Shown: positions 27,141-36,331 of the stretch, piece after piece
Numbering within the stretch: the first letter of the stretch is position 1
How the letters are laid out: each line of letters opens with the position of its first letter
Source of the DNA: a virus
Length of the DNA: 44,795 bases
Direction: 5' to 3' (one strand)
IMG/VR virus record: IMGVR_UViG_3300037042_004318
Location: 1 to 44,795 of that record
Translations under genes and position numbers: made by a program
Notes under the pieces: model-generated
Told to the model about the DNA's origin: nothing
Seen by the model: only the letters and a program-made list of their open reading frames with translations
Databases searched by the model: none

Positions 27141-27707
27141 TTAGTTGAAATTATTTATGTAATTGTTTCCAGAACAACCACAATTATTATTAATAAAACT
27201 ATTTAGCATTTTATTTGCCTGAACATACAATTTGTTTGATTCATCAATTGCACAATTATTAGCTGCTGCAATTGCTCCCTGTATAAAGAAATATATACTA
27301 TTCAAATCTACCTTTGCTTGTGTTTTAATAGCTCTGTCACATTCCATCATATCAAGTTTCATAAATGCTGAATCAAACTTTTCCTGTAACTGATCCACAC
27401 GAATAATAGACTTCTCTACAAAGTTAATATAATCTGGGGCAATTGAGTATCTTAAAATATATACTCCATCAGGAAGAGGTAAATAAGGAGAACCAACAGC
27501 TGTAAGTCCTAATGTAGAGGAAGTGTATACAGTAAAATCATTAACACTAAAAGGTAATACCACCTTTGCAAATCCAGGAACACTTATTTGTATAGTAGGA
27601 GAAGATACAATAGGAGGAGTGTCAGGATAAATAGAAGCATCTGCTATTCCTAATGTTTTTGTATTATAAGTAGGAACTACTAATATATCTAATTTTAATG
27701 TAGGCAT
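27141..27707 (-). CDS. Conserved crAss-like virion protein, 188 aa
   Basis: The N-terminal half is a beta-sandwich-like domain (PTIQISVPGFAKVVLPF, LPDGVYILRYSIAP); the C-terminal half is helical with Cys (VDQLQEKFDSAFMKLDMMEC, IYFFIQGAIAAANNCAID, NNCGCSGNNY). I recognise this combination as a conserved gene of crAss-like head clusters. It is separated from the preceding virion gene by 75 bases holding a hairpin, and followed after one base by the zinc-ribbon microgene. A base or joint for fibres or capsid decoration is plausible but unproven. Confidence 0.8.
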   Translation of the reverse strand: MPTLKLDILVVPTYNTKTLGIADASIYPDTPPIVSSPTIQISVPGFAKVVLPFSVNDFTVYTSSTLGLTAVGSPYLPLPDGVYILRYSIAPDYINFVEKSIIRVDQLQEKFDSAFMKLDMMECDRAIKTQAKVDLNSIYFFIQGAIAAANNCAIDESNKLYVQANKMLNSFINNNCGCSGNNYINNFN

Positions 27708-27723
27708 ATTGTTTAAAATAAAT

Positions 27724-27760
27724 ATGCCAGAGGATTTGAGTTATCCTCTTCCTCTGGCAT
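27724..27760 (-). terminator. Nested hairpin after the 387-aa virion gene (partial terminator or stabiliser)
   Basis: A perfect 11-bp outer stem (ATGCCAGAGGA with TCCTCTGGCAT) encloses a second arm, AGAGGAT, that can pair with the same 3' strand (ATCCTCT). On the minus strand it is followed by ATATTTATTTT, which is only moderately U-rich. It could be a weak terminator, an RNA-stability hairpin, or a switch between two folds. Confidence 0.6.
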
Positions 27761-27782
27761 AGGTTTATAATTTATTATTCTC

Positions 27783-28946
27783 TTATAGAATAAGAGGAGC
27801 TGTAGTTGATGTAGTAGTGGTAGAAGAAGTGGATGTAGTTGATGTAGTAGTGATACATACATTGTTATCTTCAACAGCACCAAGACCAGCTACAAGAGCT
27901 GCTTCAAGTACAGTGGCATAAGCACCTCCAGAAAGACAAGCAATAATTACCATACTGTCTTCAGGAATATAGTCACCCCATACATAAGCATTCTTGTTAT
28001 AATTATTAAATTTGATATAATAAGTATCATAAGTAGATCCAGCACTAACCCAGCTTTCAAAGTTGCCATTATATCCAACCATCCTATAAAGATGTTTCAG
28101 ATAACCAGCCTGATAGCTATAGTAGTTTTTCTCTAATTGAGCAATCTCATCAGAAGTTCCTGTTGCATAAGAAGCACGTTGTGTTACAATAGCTTCAGCT
28201 ACAATATTACAAGCATCAGATACAATGAAATCTGCTGTAGTAGCAGGACCACTGTATACAAATGTCCTAAACCACATTCTGTCATATTCAAATGGGAAAG
28301 CAGCAACATCACATGGCTGACCATATTTAGTTAAAGGTTTTCCTTCAATACGAAGAATAGTACCACCTACATTTGTAAATGTAAAGAACTGGGTAAGATA
28401 AATGTTATCAGGATTAATTCCAGGAGCTTTGAGTGTAAGTTTAGCAATGAAAGCATCAATCAATGCAGATTCATCTACATTAACACAAGGATCACCACCA
28501 CAATCACAACATGGAGCCTGAACAGTTACTGAACGAGTAAGACCATTGAAATAAAGAGTATCAATATAACTAGAATGAGCACGTAATGTGAGAGTGACAA
28601 TGTCACCACATTTTACATTCCATCCTGCTACATCCATAATCTGATTTACAGGTGTAGGACATCCAGATACTTTGTACCATTCAGTCACATTAGAATTACA
28701 TCCAGATCCTGAAGGACAACCCTTAATCTTGTCTGAACGCTTAGAACCTTGCAAATAGGTATTCACTCTACCTTGTGCAATGTAGAAATAAGGAGCTGCA
28801 GCAATAGTTGTATCATCTATTGTAGCATACTCATTAGAAAATAATCCTACTTGACCTGCAGTAAGATTTTGCGTAGATCCAGTACTAGGGAGTGTCGTTT
28901 GCCCCACTGGAACCACGAATAGCGTAGTCAATGAAAAATCAGCCAT
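27783..28946 (-). CDS. Major virion (auxiliary capsid or tube-like) protein, 387 aa
   Basis: A crAss-like conserved protein: ADFSLTTLFVVPVGQTTLPS at the N-terminus; Cys-rich CPSGSGCNSNVTEWYKVSGC; PCCDCGGDPC; then the hallmark IYLTQFFTFTNVGG, YDRMWFRTFVYSGPATTADF and QLEKNYYSYQAGYLKHLYRM. It ends in a Ser/Thr tract (TTSTTSTSSTTTTSTTAPL). It is the third gene after the capsid gene and is followed by a strong hairpin, as the capsid gene is, which suggests high expression. The exact role (head auxiliary protein, or tube) cannot be decided from sequence alone. Confidence 0.8.
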   Translation of the reverse strand: MADFSLTTLFVVPVGQTTLPSTGSTQNLTAGQVGLFSNEYATIDDTTIAAAPYFYIAQGRVNTYLQGSKRSDKIKGCPSGSGCNSNVTEWYKVSGCPTPVNQIMDVAGWNVKCGDIVTLTLRAHSSYIDTLYFNGLTRSVTVQAPCCDCGGDPCVNVDESALIDAFIAKLTLKAPGINPDNIYLTQFFTFTNVGGTILRIEGKPLTKYGQPCDVAAFPFEYDRMWFRTFVYSGPATTADFIVSDACNIVAEAIVTQRASYATGTSDEIAQLEKNYYSYQAGYLKHLYRMVGYNGNFESWVSAGSTYDTYYIKFNNYNKNAYVWGDYIPEDSMVIIACLSGGAYATVLEAALVAGLGAVEDNNVCITTTSTTSTSSTTTTSTTAPLIL

Positions 28947-28979
28947 TTTGTTTACTTATTAAATTTATATATAAAAAAA

Positions 28980-29711
28980 TCATTCATTTGTTTGAATTCG
29001 CATCTGAGAACTTTGTACAGCAGAAGCATTTTCTGTATACATAGCCAGATTTTGAACTGTAAGATCTAATAGTTCATCTTCTAAATAAGTTTCAAGTTCA
29101 CAATTTGAATCTATAGAAGCAGTTCCATCAAATCTAATATATCCCACTTTATCAATATACTGAGGATATCTCATATACATTATATATATCTCAGTTGGAG
29201 TGAATGTACCATCAGTGAACACTGAAATTTCATCAGATGACAGAAAGTTAAAAGTCTCTTGATATTCAAATGAGGGTTTGTAATTCTCATTATTCACAAT
29301 GAATTGAAGATCACCATGTTTAGCAAGATCTCTATTTATCCATATCTGTCTGTTCTTACATCTTCCCTTATCTGCTAAAATATATGAATCTACATAAAAC
29401 ATATATTTAGGAACAAAAGCATGTATATTAGCACTCCATTGATGTAGTTCCTCATTTACTAATGTAAGTGTAAGAGGTTGATGATTGTAAGGTTCAATAA
29501 GTCTCTGAAGATCTTCATAACGCTTCTTGAATGCATCCATTCCCATTCCACTTGCTATACTTATACCATCAACTTTTTGTTTGATAAGTTTAATTTGTGC
29601 TTCATTCAAAGCTAAAATCTTATCCTCCAATTGAATCTGTTGATGATCATTGGTAGATAGTTTATTTAGTCTTTGATCAATTTTGTATAATAAACTATCT
29701 ACTTGTATCAT
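28980..29711 (-). CDS. Head-tail connector-like virion protein, 243 aa
   Basis: An N-terminal coiled-coil-like helix (KIDQRLNKLSTNDHQQIQLE, ILALNEAQIKLIKQKVDG) is followed by a beta-rich body with WSANIHAFVPKYMFYVDSY, SSDEISVFTDGTFTPTEIYI and GYIRFDGTASIDS, then a terminal helix ELETYLEDELLDLTVQNLAM. The last segment resembles the closing helix of phage connector proteins (DELLDL.V). Its start overlaps the previous gene by 4 bases (ATGA). A connector or ring role next to the portal is inferred. Confidence 0.75.
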   Translation of the reverse strand: MIQVDSLLYKIDQRLNKLSTNDHQQIQLEDKILALNEAQIKLIKQKVDGISIASGMGMDAFKKRYEDLQRLIEPYNHQPLTLTLVNEELHQWSANIHAFVPKYMFYVDSYILADKGRCKNRQIWINRDLAKHGDLQFIVNNENYKPSFEYQETFNFLSSDEISVFTDGTFTPTEIYIMYMRYPQYIDKVGYIRFDGTASIDSNCELETYLEDELLDLTVQNLAMYTENASAVQSSQMRIQTNE

Positions 29712-30676
29712 ATCGCAGCTATTTTCTTTGTTTTTAATTTCCCTTCTAATGTAAGAAGTTCATCTTGGTTTTCATCATCAGCTAGAAATCTTACGAGATC
29801 ATCTTCATCTTTTGACACCTCAAACTCACCTTCATAAATCTTACCATTTGGTTTCACTCTGTATACAGAATGAGCAACAGCTTGTTTTACTAAGTCTTTA
29901 ATGTGAAGAAGATTTTCTTTCATGTCAGCAAATCTGTTGAATGTATCTACAGTGGACTGACCTTGAAATTTACCACTCTTAAATTCAGTTTCTTTAAGAA
30001 CATTATCTACAAGATTATAAACAATTTCTTCTTTTGTATCCTCTGTTACAGGAAGACCAAGAAGTCTTGCTATCTTTCTTTTCTTTTGAGGAGTCATTGA
30101 ATCAAATTTAGCTATTGCTTTATTGATCAATTGTTTTTTCTTATATATGATTGTATTTTCGATTTCATCATCTGCTACATAAAATTGTGTATCTGCAGGA
30201 TATTCACCTCTTTCCCATGCCTGATGAGAAGAAGCAATAGTAGGATGAACTCTTAACCATGAAAAAGCTAACTCCTGAAAAGGAACTGATAAATCAAATA
30301 GATTATCACCATCCATCAGTTTAGCAGGTTGTACATGCATCTGATCATTATTAGATGTTGATAAGCCATAGTTCCAAAAAGAAGAACGAGCACCAAGATC
30401 TATATCACCAAGATCTGATTCAAGTTTTTTCTTTAGAGCTATAACACGTTCTTTCTCTAAATCTCTTTCCAAAGGATCTTGAATTCGTTTGATATAAGCA
30501 GCATCAGGATCTAACCCTGTTCTATACTTACCATCCAACTCTTTATAAGGATACTTAAATACTCCTGTTCCAGGAATTCTTGTAAGTCCTCTTGTTGCAA
30601 GACCACCTTGCATTGTCTGTAATTGAGAGTTATTGTAGTCTCTCTTCAATGTTGAGATTTTACCTATTCTAGCCAT
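29708..30676 (-). CDS. Conserved virion protein downstream of capsid, 322 aa
   Basis: The N-terminus is basic (MARIGKISTLKRDYNNSQLQ) with GLTRIPGTGVFKYPYKE; the middle has SWLRVHPTIASSHQAWERGE and a helical region (KKKQLINKAIAKFDSMTPQK); the C-terminus is acidic and charged. This gene follows the capsid gene in the crAss-like order as I know it. It is preceded by the tRNA-like element and overlaps the next gene by 4 bases. No motif identifies a biochemical role; head completion or capsid association is the best guess. Confidence 0.75.
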   Translation of the reverse strand: MARIGKISTLKRDYNNSQLQTMQGGLATRGLTRIPGTGVFKYPYKELDGKYRTGLDPDAAYIKRIQDPLERDLEKERVIALKKKLESDLGDIDLGARSSFWNYGLSTSNNDQMHVQPAKLMDGDNLFDLSVPFQELAFSWLRVHPTIASSHQAWERGEYPADTQFYVADDEIENTIIYKKKQLINKAIAKFDSMTPQKKRKIARLLGLPVTEDTKEEIVYNLVDNVLKETEFKSGKFQGQSTVDTFNRFADMKENLLHIKDLVKQAVAHSVYRVKPNGKIYEGEFEVSKDEDDLVRFLADDENQDELLTLEGKLKTKKIAAI

Positions 30677-30694
30677 AATGTAGTTTATTATTAG

Positions 30695-30748
30695 TAGAGA
30701 TGTAAGGATCGAACCCCATAGCGATTGGACTTGCCAATCCTCATCTCT
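30695..30748 (-). ncRNA. tRNA-like element lacking a D-arm
   Basis: On the minus strand a perfect 7-bp acceptor-like stem (AGAGATG with CATCTCT) encloses AG, then a 5-bp hairpin (GATTG, loop GCAAGTC, CAATC), GCTA, and a T-arm-like hairpin with TTCGAT (TGGGG with CCTTA, two G-U pairs). It is only 54 nt, with no D-arm and no U before the would-be anticodon, so it is unlikely to be a decoding tRNA. The acceptor plus T-arm stack resembles a tRNA minihelix. It lies between the capsid gene and the next virion gene, so it may mark an mRNA processing site or be a tRNA remnant. Confidence 0.5.
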
Positions 30749-30767
30749 TTAGTTTCTTAGAATTCCT

Positions 30768-30808
30768 CCTCCCTGAAATTGCTTTCAGGAAAGAGGTTTT
30801 CAGGGAGG
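30768..30808 (-). terminator. Nested hairpin directly after the major capsid gene
   Basis: An 11-bp perfect stem (CCTCCCTGAAA with TTTCAGGGAGG) contains an alternative 7-bp stem that uses the same arm (TTTCAGG with CCTGAAA, 4-nt loop). It starts 9 bases past the capsid stop codon. On the minus strand it is followed by AGGAATTC, not a U-run, so a classical terminator is doubtful; RNA stabilisation or a two-state fold is more likely. Confidence 0.55.
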
Positions 30809-30816
30809 GAATATAT

Positions 30817-32370
30817 TTAGAACTGTGGAATTTCTTCAATCAACACTGTTCTTGAAAGATCTTCAATAAAGATATCACATCTGTCTTTCATCCAGATTTC
30901 ATATCCAGGGAATTTATTAGCAGAACTCATACCTTGAGATTTTGCAAATCCTAAGTGGTGACGAGTACCATCAATATAACCCCAAGTCATAGAAGGAGCA
31001 CCTTTCATTCTGACTTCTCTGATATTATTAATCATTGAACCATCAGACATTGGAGATACATCAAACACCATAAATACAGGAGTGCTTTTCTTGTTCTGTC
31101 CAAACTCTAAGTTAGACTGTGGAAGATCAAGTTCTTTAAGGTGAATAAGTTCAACCCTACCAGTCTCACGTGTAACCATTGCATCAAATGCAAAGTTGTA
31201 AGTGATGTGCTGTCCTTCACCCTGCATATAACGATTGCCAGAGTCAGCCATAAATGTAAGCCCACTATTGAGAGCATCATTTTTCAAAGCCTGTTGGAAT
31301 ACATCAAATCCAGCCTCATTAGTATACATTTTAACTCGTCTGTCTTTAACATCAACCCTACGATAGAATAGATCACCAAATACCGACCTGATTAAGTTAG
31401 CAGAGAACTCACCACGATTATACTGAACAAGGTTACCATTGTTACGCATACGATGATATACACCTGCAGAAGTCCTTTTTAGTTCTTGTTTAGAACCATC
31501 AGTTTTAACTGTTCCTGGTTTACCCCAAATCATCTTCTTGACTTTCAATTCAAGCATAGATTTACGCATCCAGAATTCAATAAATGGTTCCCATTTAACA
31601 TCATTCCTTGTAAGAGGAAGTTGATTCCTACGTTGAGGAGCATATACAAGAATGTCAAGAGCTTTACCAGAAGCATCAACCATCATCTTATCATCAGCCC
31701 ATTCTGTGATTTTGTGCTCATAACCATATCCTGAACCAAGAGATTCAAACATAGTGATTTGTTCACCCAATCTTGGTAAGCCAAGCAGATCTTGATCAAA
31801 TTCTCCAATAGCAGCATCAACTAATTCAAGTTCAACACCCACTTGAAGGAAAGTAGAACTTACGAAGTCTACAATAGGATTGTCAGTAATTAACGTGAAG
31901 CTATAAAGATAGCCCATGTTCCAAGGTACAGGATCTTTGATTACATAGAAACGAGGACCATACTGACGAGAACCTACAGAAATAATTGCATTCTTAGAGA
32001 ACTCATTAGTATCAAGTACCAGTTGGAATTCCTGACCATCAATACCAGGTTTCTGCATAGCAGCAGTTGTAGAAGGTACATCAATGATCTTTGGAAATTT
32101 GTAAGGTACAGCTACTTGCCACTTCCAAGCATCGCTATTATTGTCGATGTAGAAAGGTGTACTCTTGTTAATCATGTCCAAGAAGTCATTACTATACAAA
32201 GAACTCTGTGTATAAAGACTTATGATTTTTTTATCATAGTCTGCAGGTTCTGTAGAGTGAAAGGATTCTAAGTGATTAGAATCAGTGAGTTTCCCTACAG
32301 CACGTTTGTCCATAGAGGCTACTCTTGCATAAGTAAATCCAGTTAAACCTGGGATTGTTTGAATTGCCAT
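30817..32370 (-). CDS. Major capsid protein, 517 aa
   Basis: Length and sequence fit the crAss-like HK97-fold capsid family. Recognised features include AIQTIPGLTGFTYARVASMD at the N-terminus, the mid-region YAPQRRNQLPLTRNDVKWEP and MRKSMLELKVKKMIWGKPG, and the C-terminal KGAPSMTWGYIDGTRHHLGF. It follows the scaffold-like gene and precedes the connector genes. ATG at 32370 is preceded by AAAAGGATAAC, an AGGA-type ribosome site at good spacing and more SD-like than most here. It is followed by a strong hairpin and the tRNA-like element. It forms the icosahedral shell. Confidence 0.93.
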   Translation of the reverse strand: MAIQTIPGLTGFTYARVASMDKRAVGKLTDSNHLESFHSTEPADYDKKIISLYTQSSLYSNDFLDMINKSTPFYIDNNSDAWKWQVAVPYKFPKIIDVPSTTAAMQKPGIDGQEFQLVLDTNEFSKNAIISVGSRQYGPRFYVIKDPVPWNMGYLYSFTLITDNPIVDFVSSTFLQVGVELELVDAAIGEFDQDLLGLPRLGEQITMFESLGSGYGYEHKITEWADDKMMVDASGKALDILVYAPQRRNQLPLTRNDVKWEPFIEFWMRKSMLELKVKKMIWGKPGTVKTDGSKQELKRTSAGVYHRMRNNGNLVQYNRGEFSANLIRSVFGDLFYRRVDVKDRRVKMYTNEAGFDVFQQALKNDALNSGLTFMADSGNRYMQGEGQHITYNFAFDAMVTRETGRVELIHLKELDLPQSNLEFGQNKKSTPVFMVFDVSPMSDGSMINNIREVRMKGAPSMTWGYIDGTRHHLGFAKSQGMSSANKFPGYEIWMKDRCDIFIEDLSRTVLIEEIPQF

Positions 32371-32396
32371 TTTGTTATCCTTTTAATATTAAATTT

Positions 32397-33620
32397 TTAT
32401 GAGAACCATGAATTAGGTTTTTGTTGTGAGTTTACTAAAGATTTTGTTTTAGTAACCTGTCTTGCCACTTCTCCAAATAACTGATCAGACTTCTTAGTTA
32501 TTCCTGATTTTTGTATTGTGGACAGAGTGGGATCTTTTTCCAAGATCTTTAAGAGAAGAGCAACTTTTACTTTCATTGCATGATTCTCAGGTCTCTTTAA
32601 GTCTAGCACTGTTCTGTCAAAATCTGTTAAAGTTTCACCAGAAGAAGTTTTATACTTATCAACCAGGAGGAAGTCTTGTAGTTCATTTGCTAATTTAGGG
32701 TTTAATGGAATTCCATCAAACTCCTTTGCTTTCAACTTCTCTTGTAAGATTTGTTGAATGTTTTGTGCATATTGATTTTTATATGCAGTCTTTTGTTGTA
32801 ATTCCTGTTCAGCTTTCTGTTCCAGTTGCTGAAGCTTTGTTGCTTCTTTTCTTACTAACACCTTATGATGTTTGGCAGCCACTGTTTCAAGATCACCATA
32901 GTTTCTAAGTCTTTCAATCTCTGTTGTAATATCCTCAGCATCAAACTCTTGATCTGTAAGTGCTTGTTTTATCACTCTGATTTGATTATCTTCATCAGAA
33001 AGATCCAGACTAGCAAAACTTGCTATATTATTATATGTACCAAAATACTCTTTAGGATCTGCTCCTTTTACAAATATGGCATCAAATGCTTTTTGATAAT
33101 CTTCTCCAAACTGACCTATAAAGTTATTTACAACTTCAATAGCTCCTTTTTTCTTTTCAGAATTAAACTTTTCTAGAAATTCATCAGGAGTGGTAATTTC
33201 TACCTCTTCTTCATCTTCTTCTTTGGAGAATACACCTAATTTAAATAGATCTCTTGCTAATGCTGTAAATTGAGATACTTCAGGTTCTTCTTCAGAATCT
33301 GCAGGAGATTTTGTTTTAACAGGAATATCTGTTTCTGTTTCTTCTGCTTCTTCATCATTTCCTAAGAAATTAGAGAGAATATCCTGATCTGTTAATGCTT
33401 CTCCTTCTTCTTTCTGGATAATTTCTTTTCCTTTAGTACTCTTTGCTGGAGCAGGAGTGTCAATCACTTCTTTTATAATCTCTTTAAGATCATCAGGATC
33501 TGATGTAGATGTCTCTGGAGACATAAGATCATTCAAAAGTTCTGCATTTCCTAGTCCCATTTCCATAGTATTTTCAATACTAAAGTTCCCAAATGGGGAA
33601 TTATCTAAAGCTTCTGCCAT
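32397..33620 (-). CDS. Scaffold-like capsid assembly protein, 407 aa
   Basis: The first 150 residues are very acidic and low-complexity (ILSNFLGNDEEAEETETDIP, FSKEEDEEEVEITTPDEFLE). Residues about 240-300 are a Gln/Lys/Glu-rich coiled coil (ATKLQQLEQKAEQELQQKTA). The C-terminus is basic (KKSDQLFGEVARQVTKTKSL). An acidic, helical protein encoded between portal and major capsid protein is typical of phage scaffolds, whose basic C-terminus contacts the shell. It has 26 bases before the capsid ATG. No protease motif was seen. The role is inferred from composition and place. Confidence 0.8.
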   Translation of the reverse strand: MAEALDNSPFGNFSIENTMEMGLGNAELLNDLMSPETSTSDPDDLKEIIKEVIDTPAPAKSTKGKEIIQKEEGEALTDQDILSNFLGNDEEAEETETDIPVKTKSPADSEEEPEVSQFTALARDLFKLGVFSKEEDEEEVEITTPDEFLEKFNSEKKKGAIEVVNNFIGQFGEDYQKAFDAIFVKGADPKEYFGTYNNIASFASLDLSDEDNQIRVIKQALTDQEFDAEDITTEIERLRNYGDLETVAAKHHKVLVRKEATKLQQLEQKAEQELQQKTAYKNQYAQNIQQILQEKLKAKEFDGIPLNPKLANELQDFLLVDKYKTSSGETLTDFDRTVLDLKRPENHAMKVKVALLLKILEKDPTLSTIQKSGITKKSDQLFGEVARQVTKTKSLVNSQQKPNSWFS

Positions 33621-33754
33621 AATGTAGTTTTGATTTTTGGTTTCTTTTTATAAAAGTATAATAAATCATCTATATATAAAACATATAAATGCTAGTTTAT
33701 AGTAAATTTTGTACTTTATATCGCATTAATATGTTATACCTCTAATTAAAATTA

Positions 33755-36325
33755 TTATTTTTTGTTTCTGCCCTTAGCATTTTCCCTTGCAACAGCAAGA
33801 TCATTGGCTTGATTTTCTCTTGCCACTTGTAATTTTTCTCTCTCAACAGCAAGTTTTTGTGTTGCAATAGAATTTTTAGAAGCTATATCAGAAAGTTTAG
33901 TCTGATAATCCCTTTGTGCTTTTGATTGTTCCAAAGAGAGTTTACTAATTTCCAATACATCTGGTACTTGATTAGCATCAACATCAGAAAGAGCCCCTTT
34001 TGATTCAGCAGCAATAAGAGCTATCTCCTTTTTATTAATCCTATCCAGTTCATTCTGATAATCTTCATGAGCAAGATCAGCTTCATGTTGCTGTTGAGCC
34101 TGAGCAAGAGTTGCCTGAGCCTGTTGATTTTGTTGATCAAGCTGTTGCTGTTGTTGTTGTTGAGCAGCTTGTTGTTGCTGTACTTGTCTGTCTCTTAATT
34201 CTTTAAATGTCTTCTTCATTGCTCTCATACTCTTGGTAGAATATAATTCTATAACATCATAGAGAGTTCCACCATTCTGAATAATAGCCTGAGAGAGTTG
34301 TCTGATTTCATTAAACATCTGTGTATCTTCAGGTCTGTTAGTAAGAAACACTTTAAGATCCCTGAATTTAAGATCTGTACCATTTACTTGTACAAATGCA
34401 GATTCTCCTTCATTAGTAATATATGAAAGGGTAGATTGTGATTTAGAACTTTCTACATATAGAGAAGCATCTATAATGGATTGATACAATTGTCCAAGGA
34501 CATATTCATGTGCAACGAATAGAGGCTCTGTTTGGGAATAACTCTGTTGCATGGCAGTATTGGTAGCTGTAGCTGTTTCACTGGCTGCAACACTTCCCAT
34601 ACGTTGTCTGGACATACCTACAAGTTCCCAGCACTCATTCTTCATCTGTTGTGCTAAAGTGTACCTTGATTGTATCTCCTGTGTTCTTGTAAGATCTATA
34701 TCTCTGAATTGATTAAATGAAGAAGGACTCTTGAGATTTTCAGGAGAATCATCTATAAAGACCACACCCCTGTTTCTTGCTTCTAATTCCCACATATCCA
34801 ATGCATCCTGTGCATCTCCATCTTTAGGAACAGGAATGTGCCTTATGGATGTTAAATACACTTTTCCTATTTCTTTCTCAAGAAGTTTGAAAAGTTGATT
34901 CATACATACATTATATATCACCTGAAATGGTTTCATCAGATCTACCAATGATTTTGCTTCTGAATTTTTCACTTCATATGTAGTTCCTATGATAGGGCAA
35001 TATGTAAGAAGATCAAAAGGTTTGATGTGATAGATATCTGGTCCTATTTTAGTTCCCTGATACCATTGATTAATCCATCCCCATTCTAAAGATATTTGTG
35101 TAGGAATAGTACCACTTTTGTAATGTTCATCTATTAACATAGACTGTTCATTACCCATTTCATCTATATATATAAGCTTACCTATTTTCTTTTTAGAAAT
35201 CCAATATCCTCTTACCACTACATATTTATATCCAAAGGAAGAAACATTAGATGTAAGACCAAGAAAATCTTTTAATCCATCATCATTCTCCTTCATCTCA
35301 CTTTCTATAATCATTCTTGTTTGTAAGACTAAAGGATCAAATGTGTCATATTGAACAGATTCTTGACCAGGAGTGACACTAGGATTACCAAGATTTGATT
35401 CACGAACATTGATAAGTCCATAATCCTGAAGAGAACTACGTAAGTGATCTATCTCATCCTTAGTAAGATCTGGAATTGCTTCAATGATTTCTGAGAGTTC
35501 CATAACCTGTACTGTCCCTGCAGCATATGCTCCTTGTGCTCTTCCTGTAGGATCAGAAGTCCATTTCCTGTCTGGTGTTGTAAGGAACCATGTATTCTTA
35601 GGATTAGCCACTTCTATATTATATCCAAGTTTTGAGTTGTCTTCATATATATGATAGAACTCTCTTGCAGAGATTAGCATATCTCTGAAAGCATCCTCAC
35701 TCTTTTCTTTAATATTGAATTCAGCTTTTTGACATGTAAGAACATGATTAGCCCATTTCTCTGCAATAGATGTATAAGAATCAATCTGATCCTTCACTTC
35801 TTCCATTGTCATTTTTTGCACTTCTTCTTCACCCATTTCAACACCCTGCATAGCAGCCTTAGCCATTATCTGTTGTTTGGCTTCATTAATGATGTATTCC
35901 TGAAGAATGTCTGTTTTAAATTGTAATTCTTCTGCTTGAGAATCATCATCAAAAGCCTTCACTCTAAATGTATCAGGTCTCTTGGAAATCTCTCCTACCA
36001 GTTCATTAACAGGAGTGGTGATAATAGAATAGTGTTTTACATATGCAGGAAGTTGCAGATCACTCTGAAGCATTTCTGTAAAACTCTTAACCTCAGGCTC
36101 TTGATAGAAATCCTCCATCCTAAGAATTCCTTTAACAAGATCATAGTTTTTTACAAATGTATCCCTGTTCTTTACATATTCAGCATATGCCTTGTTTGCA
36201 AAGTAGTCCATTGTATTTTTAACCCAACTCTCATCTTGTTTTTCTTTATCTGTCTTGAACTGATCAGGAAAGATATTCAGATAGGCATACCGTATGGTAG
36301 CGTCCTTGGTATAACGTATTATCAT
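33755..36325 (-). CDS. Portal protein, 856 aa
   Basis: The size and place after terminase fit the crAss-like portal. The body includes MEDFYQEPEVKSFTEMLQSD, PAYVKHYSIITTPVNELVGE, YKYVVVRGYWISKKKIGKLI and, near residue 600, MSRQRMGSVAASETATATNT, a portal-type stretch. The C-terminal 150 residues are Gln-rich coiled coil (QQQQLDQQNQQAQATLAQAQ), probably the barrel or crown region. It starts 6 bases after the homing-endonuclease-like gene. A gene-free gap of 134 bases follows it. It forms the dodecameric DNA gate at one capsid vertex; this is known for the family, not shown here. Confidence 0.92.
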   Translation of the reverse strand: MIIRYTKDATIRYAYLNIFPDQFKTDKEKQDESWVKNTMDYFANKAYAEYVKNRDTFVKNYDLVKGILRMEDFYQEPEVKSFTEMLQSDLQLPAYVKHYSIITTPVNELVGEISKRPDTFRVKAFDDDSQAEELQFKTDILQEYIINEAKQQIMAKAAMQGVEMGEEEVQKMTMEEVKDQIDSYTSIAEKWANHVLTCQKAEFNIKEKSEDAFRDMLISAREFYHIYEDNSKLGYNIEVANPKNTWFLTTPDRKWTSDPTGRAQGAYAAGTVQVMELSEIIEAIPDLTKDEIDHLRSSLQDYGLINVRESNLGNPSVTPGQESVQYDTFDPLVLQTRMIIESEMKENDDGLKDFLGLTSNVSSFGYKYVVVRGYWISKKKIGKLIYIDEMGNEQSMLIDEHYKSGTIPTQISLEWGWINQWYQGTKIGPDIYHIKPFDLLTYCPIIGTTYEVKNSEAKSLVDLMKPFQVIYNVCMNQLFKLLEKEIGKVYLTSIRHIPVPKDGDAQDALDMWELEARNRGVVFIDDSPENLKSPSSFNQFRDIDLTRTQEIQSRYTLAQQMKNECWELVGMSRQRMGSVAASETATATNTAMQQSYSQTEPLFVAHEYVLGQLYQSIIDASLYVESSKSQSTLSYITNEGESAFVQVNGTDLKFRDLKVFLTNRPEDTQMFNEIRQLSQAIIQNGGTLYDVIELYSTKSMRAMKKTFKELRDRQVQQQQAAQQQQQQQLDQQNQQAQATLAQAQQQHEADLAHEDYQNELDRINKKEIALIAAESKGALSDVDANQVPDVLEISKLSLEQSKAQRDYQTKLSDIASKNSIATQKLAVEREKLQVARENQANDLAVARENAKGRNKK

Positions 36326-36331
36326 AACTAT

